Assembly: GCA_963575745.1 (NCBI GenBank)
Contig: CAUYUJ010015718.1
Location: 35,001-99,000, forward strand
Length of the DNA stretch: 64,000 nucleotides
Direction: 5' to 3'
Source: Prorocentrum cordatum
Taxonomy: Eukaryota; Sar; Dinophyceae; Prorocentrales; Prorocentraceae
Positions within the stretch are counted from its first letter, which is position 1. Each line of letters opens with the position of its first letter. The notes below the pieces were generated by a model. It was not told the origin of the DNA. It saw only the letters and a list, made by a program, of their open reading frames with translations, and did not search any database. Below are positions 52,242-61,745 of this stretch, one piece after another. Made by a program: the position numbers and the translations under genes.

Positions 52242-52259
52242 GTTCATTACGCCAACGAC

Positions 52260-52676
52260 GTGAATCCAGGATTCCATTACTACGAAGCAGAAGGTACTGC
52301 TCTGAAGATATATATATATATATATATCTTTATTACATCTGGATCAGCGCATTCACGAATCATCCAATGTCTGAAGCCCACTCAACCTCAAGCAGGTTTC
52401 GATCAGGACATGTCAGAATTTGAGGACTTGGCTGATGCGCCGACACCGGAAGGAACCACAAGAGAGGCTTCAGAAGCCGAACCAGCAGATGATGACGGAC
52501 GGCTCTTTACGATTTACGAGGGGTCAGAAGCTGGTCTTGAGTCGCATGTTATGGAAATGTGGTACGCAGAACTGCAGGAGGAAAGAGAACTGTTGGAGGC
52601 AACTCCACTAGAGTACCTCTCTACCATGCTCACACAGATGGTTCTGGATCAGAGCGCGCTGATTTCGTGTAGCTGA
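52260..52676 (+). CDS. Element 3 acidic linker before RT
   Basis: 138 codons, first part crossing an (AT)n microsatellite at about 52308-52327. Acidic sequence follows (MSEFEDLADAPTPEGTTREA). It probably belongs to the polyprotein between integrase and RT. No domain recognised. Confidence 0.45.
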   Translation: MNPGFHYYEAEGTALKIYIYIYIFITSGSAHSRIIQCLKPTQPQAGFDQDMSEFEDLADAPTPEGTTREASEAEPADDDGRLFTIYEGSEAGLESHVMEMWYAELQEERELLEATPLEYLSTMLTQMVLDQSALISCS

Positions 52677-52758
52677 TGAACAGCGGGGGCGCCTGCCGAA
52701 GTGGGGGCGCACTCGCGACTCCGAAACCGAGGGGACGTACTACGCCCCCCTGTGCACC

Positions 52759-53700
52759 ATGGTCGGAGACGACAGCTACGGACTCGACTCAGAAGAAGAT
52801 TGTCGATACGTTGAATTATGCTTTAAGACAGACATGTCGAAGGTAGTCTTGTCCGAGCAGCTACGCATGATATTAGATGCCGACCGGGTGCCAGCTATGC
52901 GAGTATACGTTGCCGCTGCAAAGCGAGCCGTGGTCGTCAAGGAAGACGACCTCCTCGCTAAAGCTGACGTTCAGGAACATCGCGATAAAGTGTCGAAGGC
53001 CCCCTTCACTGAGCTCAAGACATGGTTCGACAACAAATGCTTTAAGATGCAGGAGATAGCCAAAGCGTCGAACATCATGACTTCGAGATACATGTACACA
53101 TGGAAATTCGTGAAGAACGAAAAGGGCGATATGGAACGTACCATCCGACTACGCTTGGCACTCCGAGGCTTCATGGACCTTGAAGCTTTCGACGTAGAAG
53201 CATTTTCGGGAACAGCAAGAAGGTCAAGCCAGAGGTTACTCGCTAGCACGGCAGTGTGCAAGAAGCAGTGGATCATTGCTTCCCTCGACATCAACATGGC
53301 CGTCCTGAAGGGTCTGACCTATCAGGAACTTGCTTAGGCTACTGGTGAAAAGGAACGTGTGGCGTGCTTTACTTTGCCGCCTGGATCGGCCACTGTGCTC
53401 CGTGCTCTTCCAGGATTCGAGAACTACGACGAGTCAAAGCACTACCTACAGTGCTTGAAGCCGGGCGCAGGCACTAAGGGCGCTCCACGGGCTTTCTCAC
53501 TTAAGCTCAGAAGAACCACCGGAGGATTTGGCCTCCGACCCACGTCTTACGACGAGGAGTTCGAGACGAGCAGTATTTTGCTCACGGCCAAGCATGTTGA
53601 TGACATTAATCTGGCGGGTACTGGGGCCGCCATTGAGAAATGTGCCACATGCGTTGAGGATGCTGTCGGTAAGTGTAAACTCAACAAGCACACACATACT
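52759..53700 (+). pseudogene. Element 3 reverse transcriptase (RVT_2, copia type)
   Basis: Copia-type RT in one frame with a TAG at about 53335. The first part includes MTSRYMYTWKFVKNEKGDME, then RLRLALRGFMDLEAFDVEAF and KKQWIIASLDINMAVLKGL, the region of the first catalytic Asp. After the stop, ATGEKERVACFTLPPGSA, then CLKPGAGTKGAPRAFSLKL (the LKQAPR-like motif) and LLTAKHVDDINLAG, where HVDD is the catalytic motif. Sense is lost at about 53,680. It would copy element RNA, but this copy is broken. Confidence 0.85.
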
Positions 53701-53739
53701 AACTGTGCTGATGGTGTATCTTGTATCTCTACAGCGTGT

Positions 53740-54460
53740 CCAAGAACCGACCAACATTCAAGTGCGACGACTGAACGCGATCACCAGAAAGTTACAGGCC
53801 TGCCCGAAGAAGATCGTCTACCAGGCGATGAACCCCACGGGCGAGGTCGACTTACATAGCGACTCAGGATATCGACGCCTGAGTGGAGACGCCGACGACG
53901 ACGTCGAAGGCTATGGTATTCGCGGGGCAAACCTGCTACGACGTGGAAACACGTCATCTGATAAGACTGTCGTTCACTTGATTGATGCGTACTGCAAGTC
54001 TCACCGCTTGCAGGTCCGCTCGAGCTATTCAGCAGAGACAGTAGCAGCAGCCCATAAGTTGGATTGTTATTCCACGGTTGTGACTCTGCACGAGCTCCAC
54101 GCGGGGCCGCTCGCGCCCACTCAGTTGAAATATATAATTGAGTTGGGTGGCCTGAGCATCGAAGTCACTTTGACCATCGATGCTGAGTCCGTCTTTATGT
54201 CCCTGTCAAGCAAAGACTTGAAGAAGCGGACTGCCCTATGAGGACACATCAGTTGGGTGCGACAGATGATGGAGCGTGGAATCGTGCACAGCATTCAGTG
54301 GTGTGATACCCGCGATATGACTGCGGATGGCCACGCCAAGGGGGGCATCGACAGAGAAATGCTCCTGCAAGTCATGGGGCGTATACAGACCTTCAAACAT
54401 GACCTGAAGAGACGTACTCCATATCGGGCCGGCCAGACATCAAGTTCTGACGCCACCTGA
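53740..54460 (+). pseudogene. Element 3 RNase H (copia type)
   Basis: 53528-54241 open frame, real sense from about 53,745: RVQEPTNIQVRRLNAITRKL, then VDLHSDSGYRRLSGD (first catalytic Asp), GYGIRGANLLRRGN, SSYSAETVAAAHKLDCYST (catalytic Glu), LTIDAESVFMSLSSKDLKK (Asp). A TGA at 54239-54241 interrupts it. The same frame then gives HISWVRQMMERGIVHSIQW, CDTRDMTADGHAKGGIDRE (last Asp), and ends TPYRAGQTSSSDAT. Apart from the TGA the domain is complete. The preceding RT is in another frame. Confidence 0.85.
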
Positions 54461-54614
54461 TAAGTATGTCTTACATATGCGAGGCAACTGGCTGGCGGGT
54501 CCACCTTCCTTTGGCCCGTTTCCTTTGCTGTCCTTGTGTAGGTTAGCTGCTGTGCTTGCTGTATAAGGGGCGTCGGGCTCACGCTTCGTCTCCCCCCCCG
54601 ACTCTAAAGCGATC

Positions 54615-54858
54615 TGAGGGGCGTGAGGGGCGGGGGCGAACGTGCGCCCGCGGCCGCGTCGGCTCAAGCGGCCGGCCGCCCAGATTTGATTGTGTCTCGC
54701 CGCGAGGCGCAGAATCGCTATCGAGACCAAAAGGATCCCCCTATTGCTTGAGATGGCATCTCCTCTCACATCGGGACTATCGTTACTGCGGGACAACAGA
54801 GTGGGAGCTTGGCTTCGCCTGAGGCGAAGCTGTTGGCTGGGCCTTCCAGCCCCGCTCA
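54615..54858 (+). repeat. Element 3 3' LTR
   Basis: 244 bp, TG...CA ends, carrying the same gcggccggccgc palindrome and the perfect hairpin gcttcgcctgaggcgaagc (54812-54830) as the 5' LTR. There are multiple substitutions relative to the 5' LTR, so the insertion is not very recent. No clear polypurine tract precedes it. Confidence 0.8.
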
Positions 54859-56241
54859 AACTTTTCGAGGGCCGCGATCCTCGTGAAAAGGGGCTAAACA
54901 TTGGCCCTCCCACTGCCCGGAAAACAAAGATCCTCTTGCGCATCGGTCCCACTCGCAGAACAGCCCAGGGAGGGGGGGGGGTGTTCCCCTCCCCGAAGGG
55001 AAGACGGGTTGTAGAACAACGAAGAGATCATCCTGAGACCACCTGTCGCCCAAAGGGCGGGTCGGATTACGACCCCCCTCGGGAACCCCAGAGATCGCCT
55101 CTTGGGCCCCTGTTGGAGCGGTCTCGGGGCCGTCTTGGAGCTTTCCTGGGCCTCTTTGGGGCCATCTTGGAACCATTTTGAGGCCCCCCAATGCCATCGA
55201 CAGCCCAAGGGGCGAAGAGGCCAAACTCATGTTTTGTGGTTTTGGAAGAATGTTGGCCTCCAGGCGGCCTCTTGGGGCGGCTCCGTGGCCACTTGGGGCC
55301 GTCTTGGAGCGGTCTTGGGCCTTGTTTGAGGCGGTTGTGGAAACCTTGGCGGCGCTCTTGTGGCCATTCAATAGGATATGGATCAAAGCAGGAGGAGCTT
55401 CAAGTAGCGTCGCCCTCGAGAGTGGCAAACGTCGTCTCGTGGACCCCTCGTGGGGCGCTCGTGGGGCTTTCGTGGGCCTCTCCTGGGGCTCCCAGGGGCT
55501 CTCTTGGAGCCATCTTGAGGCCTTGGAAGGCCGTCGAAAACAATGGCGAACATACACCAACTTCATTGATTTTCCTTGATTGGTTTTGCAGGACGGGGCC
55601 TCTTGGTGGCCTCTTGGGGGGTTTTCGTGACCATTCGGAGCCGTCTTGGGACGGTCTTGGGGTTCTCTTGAGACGCTCTTCGGGGCCTGGGGATCTCTCT
55701 TGGGGCCACCTTGGGGGAGATCGATCAAAGACGGGGGGGGGCTTTTATTGAGATTCCCCTTCGGGGGCCTCCAGAATCGCTTCTTGGGCCATCTTGGGGC
55801 GCCCTTAGAGCGCTCCTGGGCGCTCTTTGGGCCGTCTTGGTGCTCTCTCGGGCTTCTGTTGGGGCCTTCGTGGGCCGTCTTGGAACCATCTTGAGGCCGC
55901 GAAAGGCCATCGACAGCAAAATGGCGAGAAGGCCATCTTCATTAATTTTTCTTTTGGTTTTTTAAATGATGTTGGCCTCTTGGCGGCCTCCTGGCGCGGC
56001 TCCGTGGCCATCTTGGGCCGTCCTGGGGCGGTCTTGACATCTTGGGCGCCATTTTGAGCCAGCTTGGACGATCTTGGGCCATCTTGGAGGTCATCATGGG
56101 CTCCGTGCGGCCGCTTGGGGACCACTCGGGGGCCTCTTGGGGGCCTCTCGGGTGCCTCTTGCAGCCCTCTTGGGGCCTATTGGGGCGCTCGTGGGACCCT
56201 CTTGGGGGCCTCTTGGGAGTTCTGGAGATCCTAGAGCGAGC
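54859..56241. repeat. cttgggg-rich repeat, about four units
   Basis: After about 200 bp of other sequence, units of about 310-370 bp follow (roughly 55085-55205 partial, 55218-55537, 55541-55914, 55918-56230). They share cctcttggcggcctcttggg-like phrases, a poly-G run in some, and a tail ccatcttgaggcc then aaggccatcgacagc. Same family as 38586-39380 and 16865-17225. The open frames on both strands are artefacts. Confidence 0.85.
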
Positions 56242-56485
56242 TGAGGGACGTGAGGAGTGGAAGCGAGCGTGCGCCCGCGGCCGGGTCGGCTCAAGCGGCC
56301 GGCCGCCCAAATATGACTGTGCCTCGCTGCGAGGCACGCAATCGCTATCGAGACCAAACGGATTTCCCTATTGCTTGAGATGGCATCTCCTCTCGTACTG
56401 GGACTATCGTTATTGCGGTACAACAGAGTTGGAGCTTGGCTTCGCCTGAGGTGAAGCTGTTGGCTGGGCCTTCCAGCCCCTTTCA
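56242..56485 (+). repeat. Element 4 5' LTR
   Basis: 244 bp with TG...CA ends, matching the element 3 LTRs. Its hairpin is imperfect (gcttcgcctgaggtgaagc, 56439-56457). Confidence 0.8.
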
Positions 56486-56489
56486 AACT

Positions 56490-56504
56490 TGGTAGCGGAG
56501 CTGG
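56490..56504 (+). promoter_or_regulatory. Primer binding site of element 4
   Basis: tggtagcggagctgg, four bases after the LTR, identical to that of element 3. Confidence 0.7.
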
Positions 56505-56568
56505 CCTACGGTGGTCAGCTCTAGCTCTACTCCTCACTATCCACGGCACTATCTGGTGGACTACAGAC

Positions 56569-57926
56569 ATGGTGGAACATCAGGGTGCAGTGGGATTGCG
56601 CGGAGGAGTGTATACAACTACGCAGTGCCGCAAGGAAGCTTGCAGCGATACCTCCGTTCAAGCGGAGGTCTCTCACTTGCATCTTACATCCCTGCGCTAC
56701 TGCACTCCTGAAGTCCACCCACCTTCTCCAATTGGAAATTTCATCGAATACATAATGCATGGAAGCAGGCGATGCGACGTGCTGCCGCCTCCGACCCCGC
56801 GCAGACTTACGACGACAAAACATAACTCCTCACCGACTACATCCGACTGCGACCTACGAGGCCACTGGATCGGGGTTACTGTCTTTGGGCTCATATGGGT
56901 CGCTAGTGGGTGTGCGGTAGGACATGCGGGGCGGAGACGACGCAAGAGCGGCTGGCCCCCATTTGGGCCCTGCCGGTCAAGTACCATTTCGCGAGTTCGT
57001 CCGCGAAGTACACGCCTGGATCAATGTGGCCACGCGCAACAGGACGCCCTCCCAGCAGGCCGCAGCATTGCAGCCAGGTTTGGGAGGTCTCGCACGGACT
57101 ATAGCCATGAGAGCCCCCAGCAATTATTAATTTTGGCGTCAATATAGGCGGTCGCCACACCGACGGCGCCACCTACATCATGTTCCTCTTAAGCACGAAG
57201 TTCGAGAACCTAGAAGAGGAGCGCCAACTCAGCTCTGGTACGGCTCTCATTGACTTTCGAGTCCATGCGGGTGAACGTGTCGACCAGACGTTGGGACGGT
57301 TTGAGATAGCCCGCTACGAAGCTGAAACCGCCGGCTTCAATATCCCCACGTTACAAATCCTAACAGCAATTCTATTCAGAGCTCTTGGAGTGGGACATCG
57401 CGTGCACAACAGCTCCTGCAGCCTCTGAGCCGCCGCGTGCCGAGGGGCCAACCGCAATTTGACTCTCTACTTGAACGTATGAGGTCATATGCTCACATAG
57501 CTGAGAGGACCCCCGGCAATATTGGTGTTTTTTTTTAGCCACGGTCACCGAACCGAGACCTTCCACGCAGAGGCCAACGCAGGGCAACCTGCTTACAACG
57601 TCTGGAACGATGATCCACAGCCAGCTGGGACCACTACACGGTTGGCTCAGAATGGTGGAGCGGCCTCGGGGTCGCAAGACTCCTGGGCCAGGTCTAGGGG
57701 GCCGCCCAACGCGGCTTCCCTTATACAAGCTATGATCCTACTGGGCTCAGCGGGGCAACCCGCCGAGTCCGACTTCGACTCCGGTACCGATGCGGATGCG
57801 TCTTCCGATGACGAAGCTACCGCCTTGGATTGCTCTGATATGCCTACATATCTTACTGAAGAGCAACAAGCTCAATGGCTATTTTTTGCTATCAAAAACA
57901 CAAGCGTCGTTGGCGGAGGTTCATGA
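56569..57926 (+). pseudogene. Element 4 gag, broken
   Basis: Sequence equivalent to element 3 gag occurs in pieces: 56924-57130 (MRGGDDARAAGPHLGPAGQV ... LARTIAMRAPSN, ended by TAA), 57180-57428 (MFLLSTKFENLEEERQLSSG ... FRALGVGHR, frame lost), and 57522-57926 (HRTETFHAEANAGQPAYN ... LTEEQQAQWLFFAIKN). A T-run at about 57527-57536 accompanies one break. Unlike element 3, the frame reads on past QQAQW. Confidence 0.8.
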
Positions 57927-58078
57927 AGAAACCAGTCCGAAGGGTAAGACGTATTGTACGACGGTCACTTAGAGGAAACGGCAAGGGTCGAAGTAGAGGC
58001 AAAGTTTAGCGTCGGCGATTACATGGTTGAGGCATACTAGCATGCCTAGCGTTTCTTACTGGACCCCAGTATGAAGAA

Positions 58079-58612
58079 ATGTTTTTAGGTACTGGCAGAA
58101 ACCGCAGGCATACATCAGGCAAAGGTAAAGGACGACGAGGAAATCCAAATGATGCCAGCGGTAAAACTATGGAGTGCGACATATGTCGCAGTGCACGACA
58201 TTTCCGACGCGAGTGCCCCCGAGGTGATGGAAGAGGCAGGGGTCCGTCAATACATTTGGTTCAAACGGACTCCGACATGCAGTATGTTGATTGGGAGTCG
58301 CTTTTAGCCGACCCTGCCGACGGCGCAGCCACAACTTTTCATTTCATGGTTGCCAGGTATCTAAGTGCCAGCATGGTCCTCGAGAATTGCGCCGGCGAGC
58401 TGTTCGAGGAAGTGTTCGCTGGCCACGGCGACGTCGATTCGGCAGAATGGCTGGGTGTACCCATCGCGGGGCAAACTGCAGATATTGAGTCTGTCGAGAA
58501 CTTCCATATGCCCGTCGAAGGTGTTTCGGTATGGCGGGGGCTCCCGCGGACTCAGACTCTACCATTCCTGCGACAGATGAGGAAATACATGCGATGCTTT
58601 ATCCTCGGGTGA
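58079..58612 (+). CDS. Element 4 zinc knuckle and acidic region
   Basis: 177 codons. A basic stretch (TSGKGKGRRGNPNDASGK) is followed by the zinc knuckle MECDICRSARHFRRECPRGD (C-x2-C-x4-H-x4-C) and then LADPADGAATTFHFMVARYL and EEVFAGHGDVDSAEWLG. It loses sense near 58,525, where the next ORF takes over in another frame. It belongs to the nucleocapsid end of gag. Confidence 0.8.
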   Translation: MFLGTGRNRRHTSGKGKGRRGNPNDASGKTMECDICRSARHFRRECPRGDGRGRGPSIHLVQTDSDMQYVDWESLLADPADGAATTFHFMVARYLSASMVLENCAGELFEEVFAGHGDVDSAEWLGVPIAGQTADIESVENFHMPVEGVSVWRGLPRTQTLPFLRQMRKYMRCFILG

Positions 58613-61056
58613 CTGGACATCCGACAAACATGGAATTAATCGATGGTGATCCTCTGCGGGGAAACCCGCGCGACGCTGGTGATCTATCTGAGCGTATTCA
58701 ATATGAGCTTGGTCAGAATGAAGAATTTCCGTGCACTTCTGTTGCGCCAGATCGGTCCGCCAGCCGCCGGAGACGATCGCTAAGCCGCCTGCCCTGGAGA
58801 GAGAAGAGTTATCATGACGATCCAAGTCTCTCCCCAGTGGACGAGGAGGACGAACGGGGAGACGATAGCCGCATGATGCGTCGCGGTCGGGCTCCCAGTC
58901 ACTCGCCAGATCGCATGCGAGCCCGCTTTAGCGGTGCTTGTTCGAGCGGTGTTCAGCGTCCTCATCCTCCTGATGCGGGGGCCACAAGGGGCCCGCTATG
59001 GCAGACGGCTAAACCACGTGCCCCCCCAAGGAGGGATCGTCTGCGGGGAAACCCGCCTCGAGATGACCAACGCCGAGGAGGAGAATATCCAGAAGGTGAC
59101 ATGCAGCGCTTGAAAGGCTACACTGAAGCTGCACGCCCGCAAGCCAGATGGAGCACTGGTTGGAACAGGGTGGGACTGAGCACCAAATCCGACACTTCTA
59201 TTCTCTTCGCCAGGTCAGACAAGATGATGCAGGCAATATCATGCGTTCAAAGGCGGGACCTACCAAATCACAAGAACAGATATGTCGAGCGCGACCTCAA
59301 AAGGGCCATCATCGATGACCGAAAGCTCTACAGAGGCGTTTGTTGCACGCGCCCCAGCTTTGCTGATCGCAGGCTCGGCTGCCCCATGAGACGCCCATCA
59401 AGAAGTCCGAATATTAAAAGAACACCGTGGGTTTGGTCGCATGGAGATGGTCGGGGTCACTGTGCTGATCCCAACACTACGCCGCATCTTGAGCAGCTGG
59501 CGGAGAAAGATTTCGAGCCTGCCACCACTGAAGAAATAGCTCGTTCAAGCCTCGTATGGCAGAACTTGACACCTACTCACTATTTGGTGCAGTTCAATCG
59601 CGAGTGGCGCGCGGGGAAACCTGCTGATCAAAAACCGGAAGAAGGCCAACCAGAAACTGGTGAAGATGAAGATGATGAAAAGGCTGAAGAAGTTGATCCT
59701 ATGGACGCTGCCCCTGAAGGCTGCGAGTCCAGCGATTCGGGTATTACGCGCGTTGCTTGTAAAATGGGTACTCCGATCGACCCGGATGACGCTGTCGCAA
59801 GAGATGTGGATCTATCTCCTGGGAGGCGGATGGTTTACCGTGCTGATGCTATTGGTTGGATAAAGACAAGCATCGTCGAAAGACGAAACGGCCATATTCA
59901 TTTTGTGTCAAGTAAGCACAATATCGCCATTAAGAATATGGCCCTCAGGAAGCCAGATGGTGTCGATCTGAATCCTGACCGAGGTCCCATGGTTTATGCA
60001 CCTGGGACGCCGGTGGGAGCCGCGGCGAAGGCAGTTCCCAAGCCGAAGCCAGAGACGACCGATCCTCCTTCATCTTCTGATTCATCAAGCCTATCTCTTG
60101 GTCCTGATCAGCTTAAGACCAAGACAAAGAAGAGGAAGAGCCCAGATGATCCCAACCCTGGGGACAGCAAGCAGCAGCGATATGTGGGGCAACCTGCTGA
60201 TCGACAAAGATCCAGAGGGCCAGCAGTGGCCGCCGCAGCAGCTAGATTTCAGGGCACCAGTACGCCCACTCCAAAGGAACCTGTGCCACGTCGCGACCTT
60301 GCACCAGGTCGGGCGCGCAGGGCAGAGGGGGTGCCCGCGCTGGAAGGGCGGACAAGGGATGCTTCCTCTACGAAACGCAGTACTGAGAAGCTCCTTGCTA
60401 CCACGCCAGAGGTGCCAGGAGCAGCGCCCAGAGATGCGACAGCCGAGTCCCGCAACATCGAGGAGAAGAAGCGCCAGGACTTCGATATCAGTACTCCGCC
60501 AGGAACTCCACGGGCGCCCAGGGGATCTGTTGGCGCTACCACATCGGCGGCGAGCGCTGCAGCGCCTGCCGCGCCAATGGTAGCCCCGCGTTCCGCGGGG
60601 CAACCTGCTCAGAGTTCAGCGGGGCATCCTGCCCCTGCGTTGGAGGTGCCAGCGGAATGCCGAGAGTTCAGGGAAAAGATGCGAACGTCCAATCGCATGA
60701 AGATCGTCCCAGCGTATCATCCGCGGACTGACGACGGGTCTGACCGATTTATGGTGGTGCAGTGCAACATCGTGGACACTGCTGTTCATCATGGCCCAGG
60801 TGCACACACGCGCCAAGTAGCGCGCAACATTATGCGGAAACGCCCAGTACTCACGCTTGGCTCTGAAATGGGATCTCTGGCACACATCCTCAGATCAGAA
60901 GATGTGAACAGGCCGAAGTTCAATCACGAAGATCAGCGTAAGGTTTCAGAGTGGCCGACGACGGCCCTCCGTCACAAGCCTTTTCATAGAGGCCAAGTGT
61001 CGGACATATCCATTCGGGAAACTACATCGTATTGTGAGTGCGACGGATGGGCATAA
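58531..61056 (+). CDS. Element 4 linker polyprotein ending in Tpt1-like N-lobe
   Basis: 841 codons from ATG 58531, the longest intact frame of the copia family here. Order: acidic part (MAGAPADSDSTIPATDEE), Arg/Ser-rich part, Cys-rich part (GVCCTRPSFADRRLGCPMRR ... WVWSHGDGRGHCADPN), an acidic Glu/Asp stretch, a conserved block (DAVARDVDLSPGRRMVYRAD ... IKNMALRKPDGVDLNPDRGP), and a long Pro/Ser/Ala linker with AGQPA/AGHPA units. It ends in the Tpt1-like N-terminal lobe TTALRHKPFHRGQVSDISI and CECDGWA. Its AGKPA at 59611 is a 15-bp insertion relative to element 3. Between linker and lobe there is no break, so the Tpt1-like domain is part of the polyprotein. Confidence 0.75.
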   Translation: MAGAPADSDSTIPATDEEIHAMLYPRVTGHPTNMELIDGDPLRGNPRDAGDLSERIQYELGQNEEFPCTSVAPDRSASRRRRSLSRLPWREKSYHDDPSLSPVDEEDERGDDSRMMRRGRAPSHSPDRMRARFSGACSSGVQRPHPPDAGATRGPLWQTAKPRAPPRRDRLRGNPPRDDQRRGGEYPEGDMQRLKGYTEAARPQARWSTGWNRVGLSTKSDTSILFARSDKMMQAISCVQRRDLPNHKNRYVERDLKRAIIDDRKLYRGVCCTRPSFADRRLGCPMRRPSRSPNIKRTPWVWSHGDGRGHCADPNTTPHLEQLAEKDFEPATTEEIARSSLVWQNLTPTHYLVQFNREWRAGKPADQKPEEGQPETGEDEDDEKAEEVDPMDAAPEGCESSDSGITRVACKMGTPIDPDDAVARDVDLSPGRRMVYRADAIGWIKTSIVERRNGHIHFVSSKHNIAIKNMALRKPDGVDLNPDRGPMVYAPGTPVGAAAKAVPKPKPETTDPPSSSDSSSLSLGPDQLKTKTKKRKSPDDPNPGDSKQQRYVGQPADRQRSRGPAVAAAAARFQGTSTPTPKEPVPRRDLAPGRARRAEGVPALEGRTRDASSTKRSTEKLLATTPEVPGAAPRDATAESRNIEEKKRQDFDISTPPGTPRAPRGSVGATTSAASAAAPAAPMVAPRSAGQPAQSSAGHPAPALEVPAECREFREKMRTSNRMKIVPAYHPRTDDGSDRFMVVQCNIVDTAVHHGPGAHTRQVARNIMRKRPVLTLGSEMGSLAHILRSEDVNRPKFNHEDQRKVSEWPTTALRHKPFHRGQVSDISIRETTSYCECDGWA

Positions 61057-61745
61057 TTTTCACAGTTACTCAACAGATGGCCCGCGGAAGGATGCGAGGG
61101 CCACCGCCGCAAGCACCTGGGCAGGGTGCGTTTCAAGCTCAAGAACCAGCGCTGGGCGTGCCAGGCGTACGCTGTCCTGGAACTTATTGGTGTGGTTGAT
61201 GGGTCTGGAATGAAAAGAATAGGCTGCATATCAAGATGATGAAGTACTCCTCCGAGAAGCACGACACATACTTCATCCGTCCAAGTAACGGACACATCAG
61301 CCCTGGTATTCAGTGCCCCGAGTCATTACATATGAGAATTACGGACCTGTCCGCTCCTGGGGCACCCTGTTATTTCATCCATGGAACTCAATGGGAGAAT
61401 ATACAGAGTATTCTTAGTTTTGGATTATCATGCCGCTCCGACGACACCAGCAAGAAGAGGGGCAGACAGTTTGTGCACGGCTGCCCATACCTTCCTGGTG
61501 ATAATCGGATTCAACCCGGCTTGCGCGTCGATTCCGATGGCCTGGCCATTGTTAGCATGAAGAACCTCATTCGGGACAACATTCCGATTAGGCGTTCAGC
61601 GAATGACATCGTCATGACAGCGGGCCGGAATGGCAGGATTCCTCCAACCCACATCGTCCAGTTGATCGGGGTTCTGCCCAGCTATACTTGTCAGTGCAAT
61701 CGCGCGGGACAGGCATGGATCAATCCTTTATTTGCGGGACAGTAA
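60950..61745 (+). pseudogene. Tpt1/KptA-like domain, element 4 copy
   Basis: The N-lobe is at the end of the 841-codon ORF with the Arg-His pair intact (LRHKPF, Arg codon 60970-60972). About 180 bp in shifted frame follow. The C-lobe (61236-61745) has YFIRPSNGHISPGI, CYFIHGTQWENIQSILSFGL, RGRQFVHGCPYLPGD, IPIRRSANDIVMTAGR and PPTHIVQLIGV. All four residues known to be essential in the family (Arg-His, the Arg of IRx3GH, the Arg before the FVHG segment) can be placed. As in element 3 the two lobes are separated by a frame break, so this copy may be inactive. Confidence 0.85.

Larger units (their letters stand above)
39392..54858 (+). mobile_element. Element 3: Ty1/copia-type LTR retrotransposon with extra domains
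   Basis: About 15.4 kb between two related LTRs, with a tRNA-type primer binding site after the 5' LTR. Order on the plus strand: gag with zinc knuckle; a long Pro/Ser/Ala-rich linker; a Tpt1/KptA-like domain; a RING-H2 region; an aspartic-protease-like region; a methyltransferase-like domain; a zinc-binding segment and integrase; a copia RT; RNase H. This is the copia order (protease, integrase, RT, RNase H) with insertions, and the element is large for the class. Reading frames are broken by at least four nonsense codons and several frameshifts, so this copy is probably defective. A close relative (element 4) follows at 56242. The 5' LTR homology extends about 30 bp left of the TG at 39423. 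Confidence 0.88.

Noticed and set aside
54859-56241. Gly/Trp/Leu/Ser-rich ORFs on both strands
   Set aside because: They translate the cttgggg repeat phrases and have no independent coding signal.
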